Positions 33,826-42,709 of a stretch of DNA of 64,000 nucleotides are shown here, piece by piece. The DNA is from Balneolaceae bacterium. GTDB taxonomy: Bacteria > Bacteroidota > Rhodothermia > Balneolales > Balneolaceae. Under the pieces are notes generated by a model. It saw nothing but the letters and a program-made list of their open reading frames with translations, made no database searches and was not told where the DNA came from. The stretch is from assembly GCA_017640605.1 (NCBI GenBank), contig JAEPQH010000009.1, positions 62,001-126,000 of the forward strand, given 5' to 3'. The position numbers were made by a program, and so were the translations under genes. Each line of letters starts with the position of its first letter. The stretch's first letter is position 1.

Positions 33826-35097
33826 CTAAAGTGCTTTTTGGCGTAATTCGTTCAACGTTTTTAGTCCGTTTATGAACGTTTGGTATTCATCGGGGTGTGA
33901 TTTTCTTAACGCTTCCAGCCGTTTTCTTGTGGTGGCTTCTCTTAAAAAAGTATTCGCGGTTTTAAAATAAATGGAGGTGAACACACTTAACCCAAGATAA
34001 ATCCAAATATAAAGCGTCGGAACTCCACTCATTAACAGGATCAGAGAAATAAGAATCCAGAAAGCTGGAAATAAAGCTAGTCCCATTACAAACTTAATGG
34101 ATGCATCAAAAGCTTTATCTTTGATTTTTTCCCTGATCATCTTCCTTACCGGTAAATACGGAATGATATTATTCACCCAACTAAATAGGTACAAAGGAGA
34201 CAGTAAAATCAATAGAAACCATGGTTTTTTACGGCCATTGATAGTCTTTACCGAAATATCATATGCATTGCTGATTTCCACCACATTTTTCCCTGCTTCG
34301 ATTTCATCTTCAGAAATAACTGTGGCTACTTTGGCTACATTTTTATTCGCAGAATCTGGGTTGAGGTAATTCGACACGTCATTTTCAAGATCGGTAAGTA
34401 CAACTTGCATCGCTGGATATTGGTCCAGGTTTGGTACATGCATCACCGTTTTCTTCATGCCCTTGGCTACATCGTTCTTTAGCTGATTGGCCGCTTTTCG
34501 CTCATCTTGTTCAAAAATCTCTTTGTAATTTTTCATTGGGATGGGCTCGCCGAATACCACACGAACTTTATTACGTGATCTGCGATGTTCTTCGTAATTC
34601 ACTCCCACCGGCAACATTTGAAGATCCATTTCCCAGTTATTTTTGGCCTCTGCATCGAATGCAATACGGGTGAAGCCTTTACTAAGTGGACGAACTCGAC
34701 GCCTCAAATCATGATTTGCCTCGGGAAAAACCAAAATTGGATGACGCTTTTTTAAATTCTCCACACATTGATCAAAAATCTCGTTGTTCTTGGTTACCGA
34801 ACTTAAACCATCACGCACTCGGTACACCGGTAACATATTCAGGCTTCTCAAAAACCAATTCATGAAAGGCGTAGAAAAAGCTCCGGCTCGAGTTAGAAAA
34901 AAGATAAACCCGGGCATTTGCGTGCATACCAGTAACGCATCCATAAAGGAATTCTGGTGATTCGGGAGAATCATAAAAGGCTTGTCTTTGGGGATGTTTT
35001 CCCTCCCAACAATTTCAATTTTTCTATAAAAAAGGGAGAGACCTGTTTTAGTGATTCCGAGCCTGAACAGGTTATACCAGAGATAATTTTTACGCAT
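33826..35097 (-). CDS. PlsC-domain glycerophospholipid acyltransferase
   Basis: 423 residues from the ATG at 35097. The TTG at 35154 would overlap the symporter gene by 65 bases, so the ATG, with an 8-base overlap, is preferred. The acyltransferase domain has ILPNHQNSFMDALL, in which His and Asp are separated by five residues instead of the usual four, and VFPEANHDLRRR in the place of the FPEGTRS motif. Two C-terminal membrane helices (about 330-390) follow. It probably acylates lysophosphatidate or a related lipid. The unusual motif spacing leaves the acceptor open. Confidence 0.8.
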   Translation of the reverse strand: MRKNYLWYNLFRLGITKTGLSLFYRKIEIVGRENIPKDKPFMILPNHQNSFMDALLVCTQMPGFIFFLTRAGAFSTPFMNWFLRSLNMLPVYRVRDGLSSVTKNNEIFDQCVENLKKRHPILVFPEANHDLRRRVRPLSKGFTRIAFDAEAKNNWEMDLQMLPVGVNYEEHRRSRNKVRVVFGEPIPMKNYKEIFEQDERKAANQLKNDVAKGMKKTVMHVPNLDQYPAMQVVLTDLENDVSNYLNPDSANKNVAKVATVISEDEIEAGKNVVEISNAYDISVKTINGRKKPWFLLILLSPLYLFSWVNNIIPYLPVRKMIREKIKDKAFDASIKFVMGLALFPAFWILISLILLMSGVPTLYIWIYLGLSVFTSIYFKTANTFLREATTRKRLEALRKSHPDEYQTFINGLKTLNELRQKAL

Positions 35098-36013
35098 TTG
35101 AAAATACTTTTTGAATACTCGCTTTGCCAATCGACCAATACCAGCCGATTGCAAAGCCCATAATTATATGCCAGATACCCCACCAAGCAGCAATTAATGC
35201 CATCCCGCCCAGCCCTTTGAAAAAATTAAAAATCAACAAAAGCCCTAAGCCTGAATTCTGAATTCCTGTTTCAATGGCAATAGATTTCCGATCGTTGAAA
35301 GCAAGCTTCAGAACAGTTGCAATGGTAAATCCACCAAGTAGAGCTAACGCATTGTGCAGAAAAACGTATCCCACCACGTACTGAACATTATCGATAAAGT
35401 TATCGAGGTTCATAGAAAAAGCCACCAAAATAAAACCGGCGAAGAAAATCACCCCAAATCCTTTAATCCATTTCGTAAGTTTTAGTGCAAGCTTTTCTTT
35501 GAAATGCCGAACCAACATCCCTAAAACGAGTGGGATTCCAAGAATGATTACCACTATTCGAAACACTTCGTAAATATCGAGACTTACTTCCCGAAGTATC
35601 TCGTTGGTTGGGCCGTACAAACTTGCCCAGAGTGTAAAATTAAGAGGCGTTGCAAAAATGGCCAGCAAAGTAGCAATGGCGGTCATACTTACCGAAAGTG
35701 CAATATTCCCTCCTGCCAGCTGAGAAAAGAAATTCGAGATATTCCCGCCCGGACAAGCAGCCACCATCATCATGCCCAGAGCAAGTGATGGGTGTGGTTC
35801 AGTAATAATCACCACTAAAAAAGTAATTGCCGGAAGAAAAATGAATTGAGAAAAAACGCCCGCCAGCGTCGATCTGGGATTCTTCGCCAGATCTTTAAAA
35901 TCCTGAATGGTGAGTTCCAACGCCACTCCAAACATGATGAAAAACAGCGATGCATTCATCACCATGAGTCCATCGTTGTTTAAATTAAGTTGAAGAGCAT
36001 CTATTTCCGGCAT
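35090..36013 (-). CDS. Bile acid:sodium symporter family transporter
   Basis: 307 residues, about nine to ten membrane helices. The SBF/BASS signatures are seen: AACPGGNISNFFSQLAGGN (first unwound helix, sodium site) and ETGIQNSGLGLLL (second). The family moves organic acids such as bile acids, pantoate or keto acids with sodium. The substrate here is unknown. Its stop overlaps the acyltransferase ATG by eight bases, so the two are coupled. Confidence 0.88.
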   Translation of the reverse strand: MPEIDALQLNLNNDGLMVMNASLFFIMFGVALELTIQDFKDLAKNPRSTLAGVFSQFIFLPAITFLVVIITEPHPSLALGMMMVAACPGGNISNFFSQLAGGNIALSVSMTAIATLLAIFATPLNFTLWASLYGPTNEILREVSLDIYEVFRIVVIILGIPLVLGMLVRHFKEKLALKLTKWIKGFGVIFFAGFILVAFSMNLDNFIDNVQYVVGYVFLHNALALLGGFTIATVLKLAFNDRKSIAIETGIQNSGLGLLLIFNFFKGLGGMALIAAWWGIWHIIMGFAIGWYWSIGKASIQKVFSNA

Positions 36014-36130
36014 TTGAACAAATTAAAAATTAAAGATGAAATATTATGAATGGACTCAAACTAATTTTAAATCTTTTATTTTGAATTGATTTCGATCTAA
36101 TTCAAAATTCATAATCCATAATTTAAAATT

Positions 36131-37114
36131 TCAGATAGAAGCGTATGGTCGCATGGCTAAATCATCAAATTCACCTAATTCTGCCTTCATTTTTCCGGTG
36201 ATGGCGATCATGGCGGCGTTGTCGGTGCAATAGGTGATATGTGGGATATGCAGTTTCAAAGATAACTCCTCCGCCAGTTTCTGCGCTTTTGCACGAAGCA
36301 TGGAATTGGCAGAAACTCCCCCGGCTATGGCAATGGATTTTACTCCAGTTTGTTGTACCGCTCGTTTTAATTTTTTGATCAACACTTCCGTAATTGCTTC
36401 CGAAATACTGGCACAGACATCATTTAGGTGCTCTTTTTTCCAATCTTCGGATTTGTCGTGCAGATAATACAATGCACTGGTTTTTAAGCCCGAAAAGCTG
36501 AAATCCAGCCCTTCTTTTAAAAGCGCTTGAGGGAATTTGTGGAATTTAGGATTTCCATCTTTCGATAACTTATCCATCACAGGACCTGCAGGATATGGGA
36601 GCCCTAGAATCTTCCCGATTTTATCGAAAGCCTCCCCGGCGGCATCGTCTCTGGTTTTGCCTAGAATTTCGTGCTCGAATGCTGCCTTAACATGCACCAA
36701 TTGGGTATGTCCGCCCGAAACAGTTAGGCAAACGAACGGAAATTCAGGCGCTTCATCGATAAAGTTAGCATAAATGTGAGCATCCATGTGATTAACGCCA
36801 ACAATCGGAATATCTCTTGAAAGCGACAATCCTTTTGCAAAACACAAACCCACCAGCAAAGAACCCATCAAACCCGGACCTTGAGTTACTGCAATCAGGT
36901 CGATTTCTTCAATCGAAATTTCGGCTTCCTTTAAGGCTTGTTCTACCGTTTGGGTGATTGTTTTTTGATGCGCACGTGATGCCAATTCTGGCACTACGCC
37001 CCCAAATTTTATGTGGATAGATTGGGAGGCAATCACGTTCGATTGCACGCCTTTATCGGTTAAAACTGCCGCAGAAGTGTCGTCGCAGGAGGATTCAATG
37101 CCTAAAATATTCAT
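36131..37114 (-). CDS. tsaD: tRNA threonylcarbamoyladenosine transferase TsaD
   Basis: 327 residues. It installs the threonylcarbamoyl group on A37 of ANN-decoding tRNAs with TsaB/TsaE. ASKHA-fold motifs are MNILGIESSCDDTSAAV, the metal-binding HMDAHIYANF, VSGGHTQLV, GLPYPAGP and AIAGGVSANSMLR. Full length for the family. It stands alone, with short AT-rich gaps on both sides. Confidence 0.96.
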   Translation of the reverse strand: MNILGIESSCDDTSAAVLTDKGVQSNVIASQSIHIKFGGVVPELASRAHQKTITQTVEQALKEAEISIEEIDLIAVTQGPGLMGSLLVGLCFAKGLSLSRDIPIVGVNHMDAHIYANFIDEAPEFPFVCLTVSGGHTQLVHVKAAFEHEILGKTRDDAAGEAFDKIGKILGLPYPAGPVMDKLSKDGNPKFHKFPQALLKEGLDFSFSGLKTSALYYLHDKSEDWKKEHLNDVCASISEAITEVLIKKLKRAVQQTGVKSIAIAGGVSANSMLRAKAQKLAEELSLKLHIPHITYCTDNAAMIAITGKMKAELGEFDDLAMRPYASI

Positions 37115-37252
37115 GCACCAAAGATAGGGGCAATTTGGCTTAGAATCTCGTTTTGAGATATAGTCTTTTGAATCGGTGGTTTAATTTGGCATTCCGAACA
37201 AGTTGTTCGATATGTAAATAAATCGAGTGGCTGATAAACCACAACTAACGGT

Positions 37253-38125
37253 TTAATTATTGCCAATGACCGGATAGTCCGACATATCAAAACTTTTTGA
37301 AGTCGATTTAGCTATAGATTTTGTCTTCATTTCGAATGACTCATTAGTTTCTTTGTTTGTAGTAGTCATTTCCAGAATAGTGCCATTCGTTGCTCCCATA
37401 GCCATACCGTTCATAAAATAGCGAGTGCTGGAATTAGCACGAACAGCGCGATCATAATCTTGAATGGACTCATTCGCTACCCAAAATTCTGTTTCAATTG
37501 TTTCTGAGGTATTTCGATAGCCGGTACATTCAATGCCCATGATAGTTTTTGAGCCTATTTGCTCGAATCCCGGTTGAATGTATTGTTCTTCGGTGGAATT
37601 ATCTGAGCTCATTTGTTGCCAATCGTAAGCAAATGAATATTTCCCTTCCTCACTTTCTGAAAGCATCACCATTATACTTCGATCGTAATCGTAAATAAAA
37701 GTGGTTTGTTCGTCCTCGGGATTCCCGGTCAAATATTTGCTGGCAGTGGATGCATTGTTCGATGAATAAAACATCTCCACGTTAATTGTTTCTTTCGTGC
37801 CTTGATCGTCGGTTGACGTCATTTCCATAATACTCATTCGATCGAAAGTGTACTTATCGGCTGTTTCTACCGAACTGTTCATCATAAAAGGCACATTGGT
37901 GCTGCCTCCATCGCTCGGATTCGAAGTTCCAAACACGGATTCCCAAGTCTTATCAACCTGTTTGTACGCGATTTCGCGCAGCTTTTCATCAACTTTTTGC
38001 TCCACTCTCTCCACTACTTTTTCTTTGGCTTTATCCTTGAGCCGGCGTAATAATTGTGCCTCAGCAGTTTGTGTAATTCCAAGAAGCAACACCCCAATCA
38101 GAAGCAGTACATTCAACTTTTTCAT
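37253..38125 (-). CDS. Exported DUF4412-like protein
   Basis: 290 residues with a signal peptide (MKKLNVLLLIGVLLLGITQTAEAQ). A strongly charged helix (RRLKDKAKEKVVERVEQKVDEKLRE, about 26-50) is probably a short coiled coil. A beta-rich domain with EYTDL-like TFIYDYDRSIMVML and GIECTGYRNTSETIETEFWV is typical of DUF4412 (LolA-like fold). Role unknown; the LolA-like fold would suit lipid or lipoprotein handling, but this is inference. Monocistronic. Confidence 0.72.
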   Translation of the reverse strand: MKKLNVLLLIGVLLLGITQTAEAQLLRRLKDKAKEKVVERVEQKVDEKLREIAYKQVDKTWESVFGTSNPSDGGSTNVPFMMNSSVETADKYTFDRMSIMEMTSTDDQGTKETINVEMFYSSNNASTASKYLTGNPEDEQTTFIYDYDRSIMVMLSESEEGKYSFAYDWQQMSSDNSTEEQYIQPGFEQIGSKTIMGIECTGYRNTSETIETEFWVANESIQDYDRAVRANSSTRYFMNGMAMGATNGTILEMTTTNKETNESFEMKTKSIAKSTSKSFDMSDYPVIGNN

Positions 38126-38251
38126 TTTACCCTATTTATAATGTTCCAATTCGGGATGAATATATTACCCAGCTTTGATCTAAACAATGTTGGTTTTGTC
38201 GTTTATAGGAGTGAGGAGTGAGGAAAAATCCTTTTCAAATTATAAATAAGT

Positions 38252-38283
38252 AAAAAGCCCCGATCTAATGACCGGGGCTTTTC
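38252..38283 (-). terminator. Rho-independent terminator of the hsp20-dnaK unit (bidirectional shape)
   Basis: AAAAGCCCCG and CGGGGCTTTT flank a 10-base loop. On the minus strand the stem ends in a T run, 40 bases past the dnaK stop. The A/T flanks on both sides would let it also stop plus-strand transcription. Confidence 0.92.
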
Positions 38284-38322
38284 AATTTCTGAATTAAATC
38301 AGTGTAGTAATTAACGAGACGC

Positions 38323-40272
38323 TTATTTCTTATCGTCGTCGTCTTCCACTACTTCGTAGTCGGCATCAACGGCACCTTCGTCTTCTTCGTCTGAAGATGC
38401 GTCTGCAGCTGGTTCTTCAGCTCCGGCACTTGCACCGCCTGCGGCATCGCCACCGGCAGCAGCTTCTGCTTGTGAAGCAGCGTAGATTTCTTGCGAGGCC
38501 GCTGTCCAAGCCGTATTTAATGCTTCTAAAGCAGTATCTATCGCATCTAAATCTTCAGCTTTATGAGCTTCTTCAAGCTTTGCAACTGCGTCCATTATAG
38601 TTGTCTTATTAGCTTCCGATATTTTATCACCATATTCTTCGAGGTCTTTCTTTGCCTTAAAGATTTGAGCATCTGCTTCATTCATCTTCTCTACACGCTC
38701 ACGGATTTTCTTATCCTCTTCTTCGTGCTCTTTGGCTGCGTTTTTCATCTTTTCGATTTCCTCATCGCTCAATCCTGATGATGACTCGATACGAATACTT
38801 TGCTCTTTGCCGGTTCCTTTATCTTTGGCTACAATGTTCAATACACCGTTGGCATCTAAATCAAAAGTAACTTCAATTTGCGGCATACCACGTGGCGCCG
38901 GTGGAATTCCATCTAAGTGGAAACGACCCAACGTACGGTTGTTGGCTGCCTGAGCACGCTCGCCTTGCAACACATGAATTTCTACCGAGCTTTGGTTGTC
39001 CGCTGCGGTAGAGAATGTCTGTGATTTTGAAGTCGGGATCGTACTGTTCGATTCGATAAGTGGAGTCATAACACCACCTAAAGTCTCGATTCCCAATGTA
39101 AGTGGAGTTACATCCAAAAGAACCACATCTTCTACATCACCGGAAAGAACACCACCTTGAATAGCAGCACCAACGGCTACTACTTCATCCGGGTTAACGC
39201 CTTTGCTCGGATCTTTTCCGAAAAATTCTTTTACCGCTTCCACAATGCGAGGAATACGAGTAGATCCACCTACCAAAATTACCTGATCGATTTCTGACTT
39301 ACTCATTCCGGCATCTTTCAAAGCCTGCTCGCAAGGAGTGATCGAACGCTTTACTAAATCATCTACTAATTGCTCGAACTTCGAACGACTTAGATCAATA
39401 TTTAAGTGCTTTGGACCGTCTTGAGTTGCAGTAATAAACGGTAGGTTGATGTTGGTTTTTTGTGAAGACGAAAGCTCAATTTTCGCTTTCTCGGCTGCAT
39501 CTTTCAAACGCTGCATCGCCATGGCGTCTTTGCGAAGATCAACACCTTCGCTTGACTTAAACTCATCGGCCAAGAAGTTGATAATACGCTGATCGAAGTC
39601 ATCTCCACCAAGGTGTGTATCACCGTTGGTTGATTTTACTTCGAATACACCATCGCCAAGCTCAAGAATCGAGATATCAAAGGTACCACCACCAAGGTCA
39701 TATACGGCAATGGTTTGATCTACATCTTTTTTATCTAAACCGTAAGCAAGTGCAGCTGCAGTTGGCTCGTTGATGATACGCTTTACTTCAAGTCCAGCAA
39801 TTTTTCCGGCTTCCTGAGTAGCTTTACGTTGTGCATCGTTAAAGTAAGCAGGCACGGTAATTACAGCCTCGGTTACTTTCTCGCCTAAATACTCTTCAGC
39901 AGTTTGCTTCATTTTTTGAAGCACCATTGCTGAAATTTCTTGCGGTGCATACTTGCGGTCGTCGATTTGTACACGTGCAGTGCCATCATCACCTTTAACT
40001 ACTTTGTATGCTACCTGCTCAGTCTCACCGGTAACTTCATTAAACATCCGTCCCATAAATCGCTTAACAGAAGCGATGGTTTTATCCGGATTGGTGATCG
40101 CCTGACGTTTTGCAGGCGCGCCCACTAAGCGCTCACCGTCTTTACTAAATGCTACTACAGATGGAGTGGTTCGTCCACCCTCTGCATTCTGGATTACTAC
40201 CGGTTCGTTTCCTTCCATTACGGAAACGCAAGAGTTGGTAGTACCTAAGTCAATTCCAATTATCTTTCCCAT
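38323..40272 (-). CDS. dnaK: Chaperone DnaK (Hsp70)
   Basis: 649 residues. The ATPase domain starts [20 protein letters not shown] and has [28 protein letters not shown] and [12 protein letters not shown]. The linker region [16 protein letters not shown] leads to the substrate domain, and the acidic tail ends in VVEDDDDKK. It refolds proteins with DnaJ/GrpE, neither of which lies nearby. A small heat-shock gene precedes it by 131 bases on the same strand, suggesting a heat-shock operon. Confidence 0.98.
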   Translation of the reverse strand: MGKIIGIDLGTTNSCVSVMEGNEPVVIQNAEGGRTTPSVVAFSKDGERLVGAPAKRQAITNPDKTIASVKRFMGRMFNEVTGETEQVAYKVVKGDDGTARVQIDDRKYAPQEISAMVLQKMKQTAEEYLGEKVTEAVITVPAYFNDAQRKATQEAGKIAGLEVKRIINEPTAAALAYGLDKKDVDQTIAVYDLGGGTFDISILELGDGVFEVKSTNGDTHLGGDDFDQRIINFLADEFKSSEGVDLRKDAMAMQRLKDAAEKAKIELSSSQKTNINLPFITATQDGPKHLNIDLSRSKFEQLVDDLVKRSITPCEQALKDAGMSKSEIDQVILVGGSTRIPRIVEAVKEFFGKDPSKGVNPDEVVAVGAAIQGGVLSGDVEDVVLLDVTPLTLGIETLGGVMTPLIESNSTIPTSKSQTFSTAADNQSSVEIHVLQGERAQAANNRTLGRFHLDGIPPAPRGMPQIEVTFDLDANGVLNIVAKDKGTGKEQSIRIESSSGLSDEEIEKMKNAAKEHEEEDKKIRERVEKMNEADAQIFKAKKDLEEYGDKISEANKTTIMDAVAKLEEAHKAEDLDAIDTALEALNTAWTAASQEIYAASQAEAAAGGDAAGGASAGAEEPAADASSDEEDEGAVDADYEVVEDDDDKK

Positions 40273-40403
40273 TGGTCTAATTTGATTTTATTTGTGCCAC
40301 GAAATCTCGAGAGCACTAAAGTTTATTGTTTTCTTGTTTTGATATTCTTTTTAGCCACATTTTTCATAACACCTTTTGTGTTTTAGTGATTTTGTGGCAA
40401 CTA

Positions 40404-40847
40404 TTAATTCACTGGAATACTGGTAGTGTCTTTCAGTTTATCTGATTTCGGCATAGCCACTGTTAGTACTCCATTTCTGAACGAAGCGCTGATTTCAGCT
40501 GCATTCACATTTTCCGGAAGTGCAAAAGAGCGAGCAAAAGCCCCGCGCTTTCTTTCCTGACGCTTAAATTCTTCGCCCTCGCCTGCTTGTATATCCCTTT
40601 CACCTTTTATGGTGAGCACATTGTTTTTGAGTGCAATTCCGATCTCTTTCTTGGCCAGCCCTGGTAAGTCGATCTGAACTTTGTATTCAGCTTCGCTTTC
40701 CAAAATGTCGCAGTCGGGGGCAAAGTCTTTATCATCGTGTGTAAGAGGAACTACCTTTTCAACAAATTGCTGTATGTCTTTTCCAAGTTTCGAAAGGTGT
40801 TTCTCTATCTCTATTCCAAATTCTGTGAAGTCTCCCATGGCGCTCAT
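40404..40847 (-). CDS. Small heat-shock protein Hsp20/alpha-crystallin
   Basis: 147 residues from the ATG at 40847 (a second ATG three codons in is possible). The alpha-crystallin domain spans about 45-145: YKVQIDLPGLAKKEIGIALKNNVLTIKGER, then SFALPENVNAAEISASFRNGVLTVAMPK. The A-x-x-x-n-G-V-L motif is present and the C-terminal I-x-V (SIPV) anchors oligomers. A holdase that binds unfolding proteins, upstream of dnaK on the same strand. Confidence 0.94.
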   Translation of the reverse strand: MSAMGDFTEFGIEIEKHLSKLGKDIQQFVEKVVPLTHDDKDFAPDCDILESEAEYKVQIDLPGLAKKEIGIALKNNVLTIKGERDIQAGEGEEFKRQERKRGAFARSFALPENVNAAEISASFRNGVLTVAMPKSDKLKDTTSIPVN

Positions 40848-40919
40848 GTTCGTTTAAATTCGAACTTAAATAAGCAAGCACAATGCCAATGGAGTCTATC
40901 ACATACTGACATGACTAAT

Positions 40920-40936
40920 TGACAATCGAATTGTCA
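40920..40936. promoter_or_regulatory. Inverted repeat upstream of hsp20
   Basis: TGACAAT-CGA-ATTGTCA, a 7-base perfect inverted repeat 73 bases before the hsp20 ATG. It is not the CIRCE element. A regulatory role is only positional inference. Confidence 0.35.
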
Positions 40937-41053
40937 GGCAAGGATGAATTAGGAATAGGGGAATTAGTAATTAGTGCCACAGGCATCGCTATGTAAGACT
41001 ACACACTTAATCAGTCATTCTTCGAGTGCTTTTGTGTTTTCGTGTCAAGAAAA

Positions 41054-41238
41054 CTACTCTTCAGACAACGACTCCAAATCCTTCCAAAAGCTTGAGTAAC
41101 TCAAGGCAGCACTTTCGGCGGCTTCGATTTCGGAAGCTTCTTTTCCTTTGATAGCTAGAATTACGGAGCCCATTGCAATCCTGACATCATGGAAGGAATC
41201 GAACTGAGCGGATTGAAGGTAAAATCCCTTAACGGACG
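41054..41238 (-). pseudogene. Displaced, decayed copy of the aroA 3' end
   Basis: On the minus strand this encodes about 60 residues, with FDSFHDVRIAMG near the middle and SFWKDLESLSEE then TAG at the end. The last 49 residues match the AroA C-terminus at 37 positions. The catalytic-region DHR has become DVR and there is no start, so it is non-functional. Similarity continues about 30 bases past the stop (TTTTCTTGxCACGAAA-like on both). It begins right after the Fic stop at 41254. The arrangement intact aroA - fic - remnant mirrors the phoH locus. Confidence 0.9.
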
Positions 41239-41253
41239 ATGAGTTTTAGTCTA

Positions 41254-42390
41254 CTAGTAAGACAGTATTCGTTTGAGTTCAGTATTCAAATAATAATGTT
41301 TTCCGTGAATGGTTCTTTTCTCTAGCAATCGCATTTCAACCATTTTGTTTAAGTAATCTCTAGCAGTATTTTCTGAATAGATTCCTTTATTTGTTAAGTG
41401 ACTTACCTTTGTGAAAGGCTGAGTAAATATTGCTTCAATTAGGTCATCAGGCCTTCGTATTTCTGAATTCTTTTTTAAGAGCTCCAACATGTCTTCTTTC
41501 ACTGCTAAAATATCTGTGATTTTATCGAAGGTTAATCGAGAAGTAAACTCTACCGCTCTAAGCATATACAAAAGCCAGCTCTTCCAATCACCTTTCTGTG
41601 AAACTCCTGCAAGTAAATCAAAATACTCCTGCCTGTGGTCCATGATATATCTACTCAAAAATAAAATGGGATTATCCAATAACCCATTTTTGCATAAAAA
41701 GTGGATCATCATAATTCTTCCGGTTCTTCCATTCCCATCAGAAAAAGGATGTATCACTTCAAGTTGATAATGAGCCACAGCTAGTTTCAAAAGTGGTTCA
41801 TCAGGGATGTTTATACTCCCATTTAAAAAATCAATTAGATTGTCCATTTTTCGCTCCACAATCCCCACTCCTCTTGGTGGTGTATACACAGCTTTACCAG
41901 CATTAGGTCCACTCCCTCCCTGTCGAATGTATACTCTTGACACTGGCGATCTATACCTCTCAGTAGTCTCCTTAATCTCATTAAAAACCAGCACAAAATA
42001 ATCTGTGTCGAAGTTATTATGTTCATCCAAGTAATGATACCCTCTCCATAGTGCTTCTATATACCTCAACACCTCTTTTGCTGTACCTTGTTTTAGCTCA
42101 CCCGATTTACCTTCACTATATGCTTTGTATAACTCATCTTCTGTTGTAAATATGTTTTCAATAGCACTTGAATCCTTAGCCTCTTGTAATGTGATCGTGT
42201 TTACTAATATTCCTTGATTAGGAATCGCTATACTTCTACCATTTAATAAAGCTAATGCCTCCTTTGCCTTACCTAGCTGTTTGTATACCTCTAAATCCAA
42301 AAAAATCTCCTCTTCAAGTGGGAGTTCTGGCAAATCATTCCACGGAATACTTCGGTCTGGATTTATCGGATATAATGAATCTTTCTGCAT
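41254..42390 (-). CDS. Fic-domain protein, class II with N-terminal inhibitory motif (AMP transferase type)
   Basis: 378 residues. An N-terminal helical domain (DUF4172-like) carries the autoinhibitory motif S74-S-A-I-E78-N79. The Fic core is complete, with H214-PFSDGNGRTGR225, so it should be catalytically able. The AVYTPPRG flap lies just before. The C-terminus (about 295-378, KVSHLTNKGIYSENTARDYLNKMVEMRLLEKR) is a winged helix. Family members transfer AMP to protein hydroxyls, often onto themselves or gyrase-type targets, and some autoregulate. The gene is cargo between aroA and the aroA remnant, with repeated motifs upstream (42403-42485). Confidence 0.9.
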   Translation of the reverse strand: MQKDSLYPINPDRSIPWNDLPELPLEEEIFLDLEVYKQLGKAKEALALLNGRSIAIPNQGILVNTITLQEAKDSSAIENIFTTEDELYKAYSEGKSGELKQGTAKEVLRYIEALWRGYHYLDEHNNFDTDYFVLVFNEIKETTERYRSPVSRVYIRQGGSGPNAGKAVYTPPRGVGIVERKMDNLIDFLNGSINIPDEPLLKLAVAHYQLEVIHPFSDGNGRTGRIMMIHFLCKNGLLDNPILFLSRYIMDHRQEYFDLLAGVSQKGDWKSWLLYMLRAVEFTSRLTFDKITDILAVKEDMLELLKKNSEIRRPDDLIEAIFTQPFTKVSHLTNKGIYSENTARDYLNKMVEMRLLEKRTIHGKHYYLNTELKRILSY

Positions 42391-42402
42391 TAATTAATCT
42401 AA

Positions 42403-42485
42403 TTTTTAATGTTTACCCCTATTCCGATCTCAAAATAGGTCATTGGAATCATATAAACATTAAAAATTTTGATTTTTAATGTTTA
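42403..42485. promoter_or_regulatory. Three copies of a 13-base motif upstream of fic (candidate operator)
   Basis: TTTTTAATGTTTA occurs exactly at 42403-42415 and 42473-42485, and inverted (TAAACATTAAAAA) at 42454-42466. The first copy starts 12 bases before the fic ATG (read on the minus strand); the inverted pair is separated by six bases. A fourth degenerate copy (TTTTTAAGGTGTG) starts near 42543. A plausible site for the winged-helix tail of the Fic protein. Confidence 0.65.
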
Positions 42486-42618
42486 ATCGAAAAACGACCT
42501 TAAAGCTCATCCTTCTGAGCAGGCAAACATCAATAAAATCGATTTTTAAGGTGTGCTATCCTGCCAAAGCTGCTACATCCTACCAAAAACTTAGGAATTA
42601 AATATAAATCGCTATTGA

Positions 42619-42666
42619 GTCATTCTGAGTCACGCCGAGGCGTGGCGAAGAATCCAGACGGATGAC
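42619..42666. repeat. Palindromic intergenic repeat between fic and aroA
   Basis: It runs from GTCATTC to GATGAC and contains CACGCC-GA-GGCGTG. It is similar in plan to the array elements (GTCAT...ATGAC ends) but with different inner sequence. The remainder of the 42391-42709 gap holds the fic motifs and nothing else recognised. Confidence 0.75.
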
Positions 42667-42709
42667 TTCTAACTATTTTTAGTACGTTTGTGATTTCGTG
42701 GCAAGAAAA

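Noticed and set aside
40920-40936. CIRCE (HrcA) element before hsp20
   Set aside because: The inverted repeat has different arms and a three-base spacer; CIRCE has nine-base arms beginning TTAGCACTC.
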